Source: an uncultured Arthrobacter sp.
GTDB lineage: Bacteria > Actinomycetota > Actinomycetes > Actinomycetales > Micrococcaceae
NCBI RefSeq assembly: GCF_947495145.1
Contig: NZ_CANLXP010000020.1
Span: 1-62,339, forward strand
DNA length: 62,339 nt
Direction of reading: 5' to 3'
Shown: piece after piece, positions 59,957 to 62,339 of the stretch
Position numbering within the stretch: position 1 is the first letter of the stretch
Layout of the letters: each line of letters starts with the position of its first letter
Notes under the pieces: model-generated
The model's input: only the letters and a program-made list of their open reading frames with translations
The model's database searches: none
What the model was told of the DNA's origin: nothing
Translations under genes and position numbers: made by a program

Positions 59957-60880
59957 TCATCCCAGACGGATGAAGCACCAGGCCTTGTCGAAGTTGCGTC
60001 CTGCCAGGTCCGAGCGTCGCATCCAGATTTCGAGGTGTCCTGCATCGCCGAACCACCCTTCGAGATGGGTCCAGCTTTCCAGATCGAGGATCAGGACGTG
60101 TTCGTCGCTGGAAGCTACGGGCAGTACCTGCTCGAGGGTGTCATTGAGCTCGTTGGTTCCTTTCCAGCTGTGTCCGTAGACGTGCGATAGGGGTGTGTAG
60201 ACTTTTTCCCGCCCCGCCTTGTAGAAGCTCAGCCACGCCTCCAGGATTGCGTTGTTCGCGTGTTCGATCCGGTTGAAGTCGTCCTCGGGCAGGTCGATGG
60301 AATCCTCAGGCGAGCGGACGCTGAAGGACGCGGACGGGATGACGACCTGGCATACGTCCGTGGGTGTCTCCGCGTTCTCCGGGGGATCGATGATGCTGCC
60401 ATCCGGGGCTGCAACCCAGCGCACCTGCCATGCGCCGGAAGCTCCGTCGGTGGAGTCATATCCATAGGTTTCGCAGTCGTGGAAGATTTCCAGCACGCCG
60501 CTGTCCGGGAGGGACTGGGCTGGGTCGTGCCGGTCAGGCATGCCCGGACCCCACGCCTGGCGGTGATTGGCATCAACGACGTCGGCGACCTCGACCAGGT
60601 GCAAGGTGGCGACGTGGGCGAGTTTCTTGCCGTCCCGGCGTTGCGGCCACTGCGGTAGCGGGCCGACTGAGGGTCCGCCCAGCCAGGAAAGATGCGCTGT
60701 GCCGTCCCAGAACTGGTCGATGTCTTCACGACCCGCAGGCACGTTGGCAGCGGTAAGCGCGACGGAAAAGCGGATGTCATCGGCAAGCCCCGGCGTGTCG
60801 ATGGCAGGATGTTGCAGCCACGCCGCGATGTCTTTGTTGGAGCCGTTGATCGGCGGTGAGGGGATGGTCTGTCGACTCAT
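59957..60880 (-). CDS. DUF1963-type protein, likely immunity protein
   Basis: A 307-residue protein starting at ATG 60880, with AGGAGGAA 6 bases upstream (the frame extends further to 60949). It resembles the DUF1963 (YwqG-like) family: LPQWPQRRDGKKLAHVATLHLVEVADV, VLEIFHDCETYGYDSTDGASGAWQVRWV and HVLILDLESWTHLEGWFGDAGHLEIWMRRSDLAGRNFDKAWCFI at the C-terminus. YwqG-type proteins frequently follow polymorphic nuclease toxins. Here it lies 90 bases downstream of the nuclease-type gene on the same strand, so it probably neutralises that toxin. Confidence 0.72.
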   Translation of the reverse strand: MSRQTIPSPPINGSNKDIAAWLQHPAIDTPGLADDIRFSVALTAANVPAGREDIDQFWDGTAHLSWLGGPSVGPLPQWPQRRDGKKLAHVATLHLVEVADVVDANHRQAWGPGMPDRHDPAQSLPDSGVLEIFHDCETYGYDSTDGASGAWQVRWVAAPDGSIIDPPENAETPTDVCQVVIPSASFSVRSPEDSIDLPEDDFNRIEHANNAILEAWLSFYKAGREKVYTPLSHVYGHSWKGTNELNDTLEQVLPVASSDEHVLILDLESWTHLEGWFGDAGHLEIWMRRSDLAGRNFDKAWCFIRLG

Positions 60881-60970
60881 GTGTTCCTCCTGGAATGGTC
60901 GATGGGGCAGGATGTATGCGGCCTTGGTGAGAGCGCACACATCCTGCATCGATTAGATTTGGTGCCTTGT

Positions 60971-61969
60971 CTATAGTCGGACACCGCAGTGCCGCAGCAG
61001 TGCGACACCGATCTGGTGCTGTTTCTGCCAGCTTTGACGCTTCACCCAGTCACGCATGTACTCCCCGGACGCCGCGGAGGCACCGAAACGTTTGACGCCC
61101 TTGGAATTCATCCATAAGGTCACGCAGTTGCGGTGTACGCGGGTTGGGATTTGGATCAGGTTGTTCTTGTGGTTGATGGCGTAGTTACTCCAGCCCTTGT
61201 ACCTGCCCGAGGCTTGGGTGACGATGTGGTGCCATTCGTAGCCTGACCTGACGCCGTGTGCCCGTTTGAACGCGGTGAAGCTGCTGAAACCGCCGCGGGT
61301 TGTGTAGGCCATGCCGCCGCGGATGGTCGTGGCAGCGAAGGCCCTGACCGCGGCTGGAGCCAGTGCGCGGGCCGCGGCTCCCAGTGCGATGGGAATCAAC
61401 GGGATGAACCAGGGGTCCGAGACGACAGGGAATTCGGCTCCGGCGGTGTCGACCACCTGTACAACGGTTTCGTCCTCGACCCGATACTCGGTCGGCAGGG
61501 ATGTTCCAGCAGCGTCTACAGCCCACGGCGCCGGCATGGCCGCCAGGACAACAGTGTCGGCGGGGGCGCTGTCCTGCGGGTCACCTACGCTTTCGGTCTG
61601 TACCTCAGCGATAGCCGCCTCAACAGCTGTCGGATCGACCTCATCAACTGTCGGAAGCAGCTCGGTCAGGGCAGCATCACCCTCAGGAAGCGGTTCAGCT
61701 TCAAGGACCGGAATCGCTACCGGGTCCGCCAGAACCACCACACTGCCATCGGGCTGTTGGTGCAGCTGTGCCCCCGCAGGCAGAGACAAGTCATAGCTCA
61801 GCTCCTGAACAGGCACAGCCTCATCAATCACCGCCTGGATCCTCACCGAGCCGTCCTCGAAACCTTGGACCTCCATCGATACCGGCGTTGCTGCATCAGT
61901 GGTCACGAGCGTTCCAGAATCAGTGATCAAAGGCTGGGAGGGCGCCTCCTCGGGCAGGCTGATACCCAT
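60971..61969 (-). CDS. Polymorphic toxin with C-terminal HNH-like nuclease domain (5' end truncated)
   Basis: A 332-residue protein whose first ~190 residues (VSMEVQGFEDGSVRIQAVIDEAVPVQELSYDLSLPAGAQL) resemble the beta-rich region of secreted actinobacterial hypothetical proteins. A hydrophobic Ala/Pro region follows (WFIPLIPIALGAAARALAPA, residues 187-206). Residues about 225-332 form the nuclease part: SGYEWHHIVTQ (WHH at 246-248), NHKNNLIQIPTRVHRNC (266-282) and conserved WMNSKGVKRF. No signal peptide is present and a TGA stop lies in frame 30 bases before the ATG, so the native N-terminus seems lost. Confidence 0.7.
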   Translation of the reverse strand: MGISLPEEAPSQPLITDSGTLVTTDAATPVSMEVQGFEDGSVRIQAVIDEAVPVQELSYDLSLPAGAQLHQQPDGSVVVLADPVAIPVLEAEPLPEGDAALTELLPTVDEVDPTAVEAAIAEVQTESVGDPQDSAPADTVVLAAMPAPWAVDAAGTSLPTEYRVEDETVVQVVDTAGAEFPVVSDPWFIPLIPIALGAAARALAPAAVRAFAATTIRGGMAYTTRGGFSSFTAFKRAHGVRSGYEWHHIVTQASGRYKGWSNYAINHKNNLIQIPTRVHRNCVTLWMNSKGVKRFGASAASGEYMRDWVKRQSWQKQHQIGVALLRHCGVRL

Positions 61970-62339
61970 CGGAACTGCTGTTCCTTCGGCTCGTGCTCAC
62001 GGCAACAATCCACGGTTCCCGTGGAAGTCCTCCACACCACGCTAGTCCGCAGGCTCAACCAACAGCACCAAGAACAAATCGGCGTCCACCGTGGCAGACA
62101 CCACAATCATGGCCCCCAAGAAGCACCGCGCATCCAGAGCCCAAAGCCAGCAAACGGGATACTTTCTATCCCCACGGAGCGTCAGCGACACTGAACCGCT
62201 AGTCCCTGAAACACCTCGATCAGGGGCCTCGCGGTGCTCGGACTGGCCCCGATTACGCGATTTTTGCTGCTGTCCTTATGTTGTTGAGCAGGTAGTTCGC
62301 AGGGCAGTTGTAGTGTCTTGGCTACCCAGGGGTGATGGG
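61970..62339. other. Right-edge region, no confident gene
   Basis: No intact gene is supported. A hydrophobic frame on the minus strand (encoding FLGAMIVVSATVDADLFLVL) lies about 62064-62120 and could be the detached membrane or signal segment of the toxin gene. Another minus frame ends TGA near 62183 and runs open to the edge. A hairpin, CCCTGA (62204-62209) with TCAGGG (62220-62225), lies between them. Confidence 0.4.

Noticed and set aside
62140-62339. Possible transposase end or mobile element at the right edge
   Set aside because: An open minus frame runs off the edge (HHPWVAKTLQLPCELP...), but no transposase motif or inverted repeat is seen, so no element is called.
1-62339. CRISPR array, tRNA or rRNA genes, prophage
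   Set aside because: No regularly spaced repeats, tRNA cloverleaf-like sequence, rRNA-like stretch or phage structural gene set was seen; the holin-named membrane gene is of the housekeeping YvlD type.

Overview
The window is high-GC DNA from an actinobacterium, most likely Micrococcaceae (Arthrobacter sensu lato). This rests on codon use, frequent GTG/TTG starts, 4-base stop/start overlaps, apparently leaderless regulator genes, a SAM-IV-type riboswitch ahead of metY, and homodimeric AceE. No rRNA, tRNA, CRISPR array or complete insertion sequence was seen. Most of it reads as ordinary chromosome with small accessory islands.

Layout. 0.1-3.9 kb: a drug-efflux MFS gene divergent from a TetR gene, a reductase-like gene, and an ArsR/SRPBCC pair. 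3.9-10 kb: a tripartite tricarboxylate transporter operon (tctCBA plus a universal stress gene) divergent from its likely CitA/CitB-type two-component system. 10-18 kb: an AAA ATPase, a photolyase-family protein without the usual iron-sulfur cysteines, an FHA-protein operon, purB, a WXG100-like/hydrolase pair and a small membrane protein. 17.8-22.6 kb: hisC and a branched-chain-type 2-oxoacid dehydrogenase operon (E1 alpha, E1 beta, E2). 22.7-27.4 kb: an aminotransferase, a TrmB/LuxR-type regulator, a 44-residue exported peptide carrying ASWDWPK twice, a stand-alone lantibiotic-dehydratase C-terminal (SpaB_C) protein, a tiny HTH protein and a MarR regulator. 27.5-35.6 kb: an oxidoreductase, alanine dehydrogenase with a PucR-type regulator, small orphan genes, an SDR and aceE. 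35.7-37.2 kb: riboswitch and metY. 38.5-43.5 kb: urate catabolism (uraD, uraH, uricase, urate permease, 8-oxoguanine deaminase). 43.6-53 kb: ATP-grasp, MurJ-like flippase, VOC, sugar symporter, DinB, a TetR/ABC exporter and GNAT. 53-59.2 kb: an IclR regulator divergent from malic enzyme, malate synthase, a DUF6986 protein and ureidoglycine aminohydrolase. 59.2-62.3 kb: a small autoregulated HTH gene, then a nuclease-toxin/DUF1963 immunity pair next to damaged sequence.

How the genes work together. 8-oxoguanine deaminase yields urate; permease and uricase/UraH/UraD take urate to allantoin; AllE handles ureidoglycine further down; the resulting glyoxylate is condensed by malate synthase and malate leaves through malic enzyme. 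The intermediate allantoinase and allantoate steps are not in the window. Related IclR-like boxes lie upstream of the IclR gene, malic enzyme, uraD and aceE.

The best candidate for an undescribed system is 24.0-26.8 kb: a divergent regulator, an exported tandem-repeat heptapeptide and a SpaB_C-like protein, with an array of TGTCA/TGACA half-sites between regulator and peptide. A peptide signal or small RiPP-like pathway is the working inference. The terminal toxin/immunity pair and the cluster-less photolyase are next. All calls come from reading the sequence; no searches were run.
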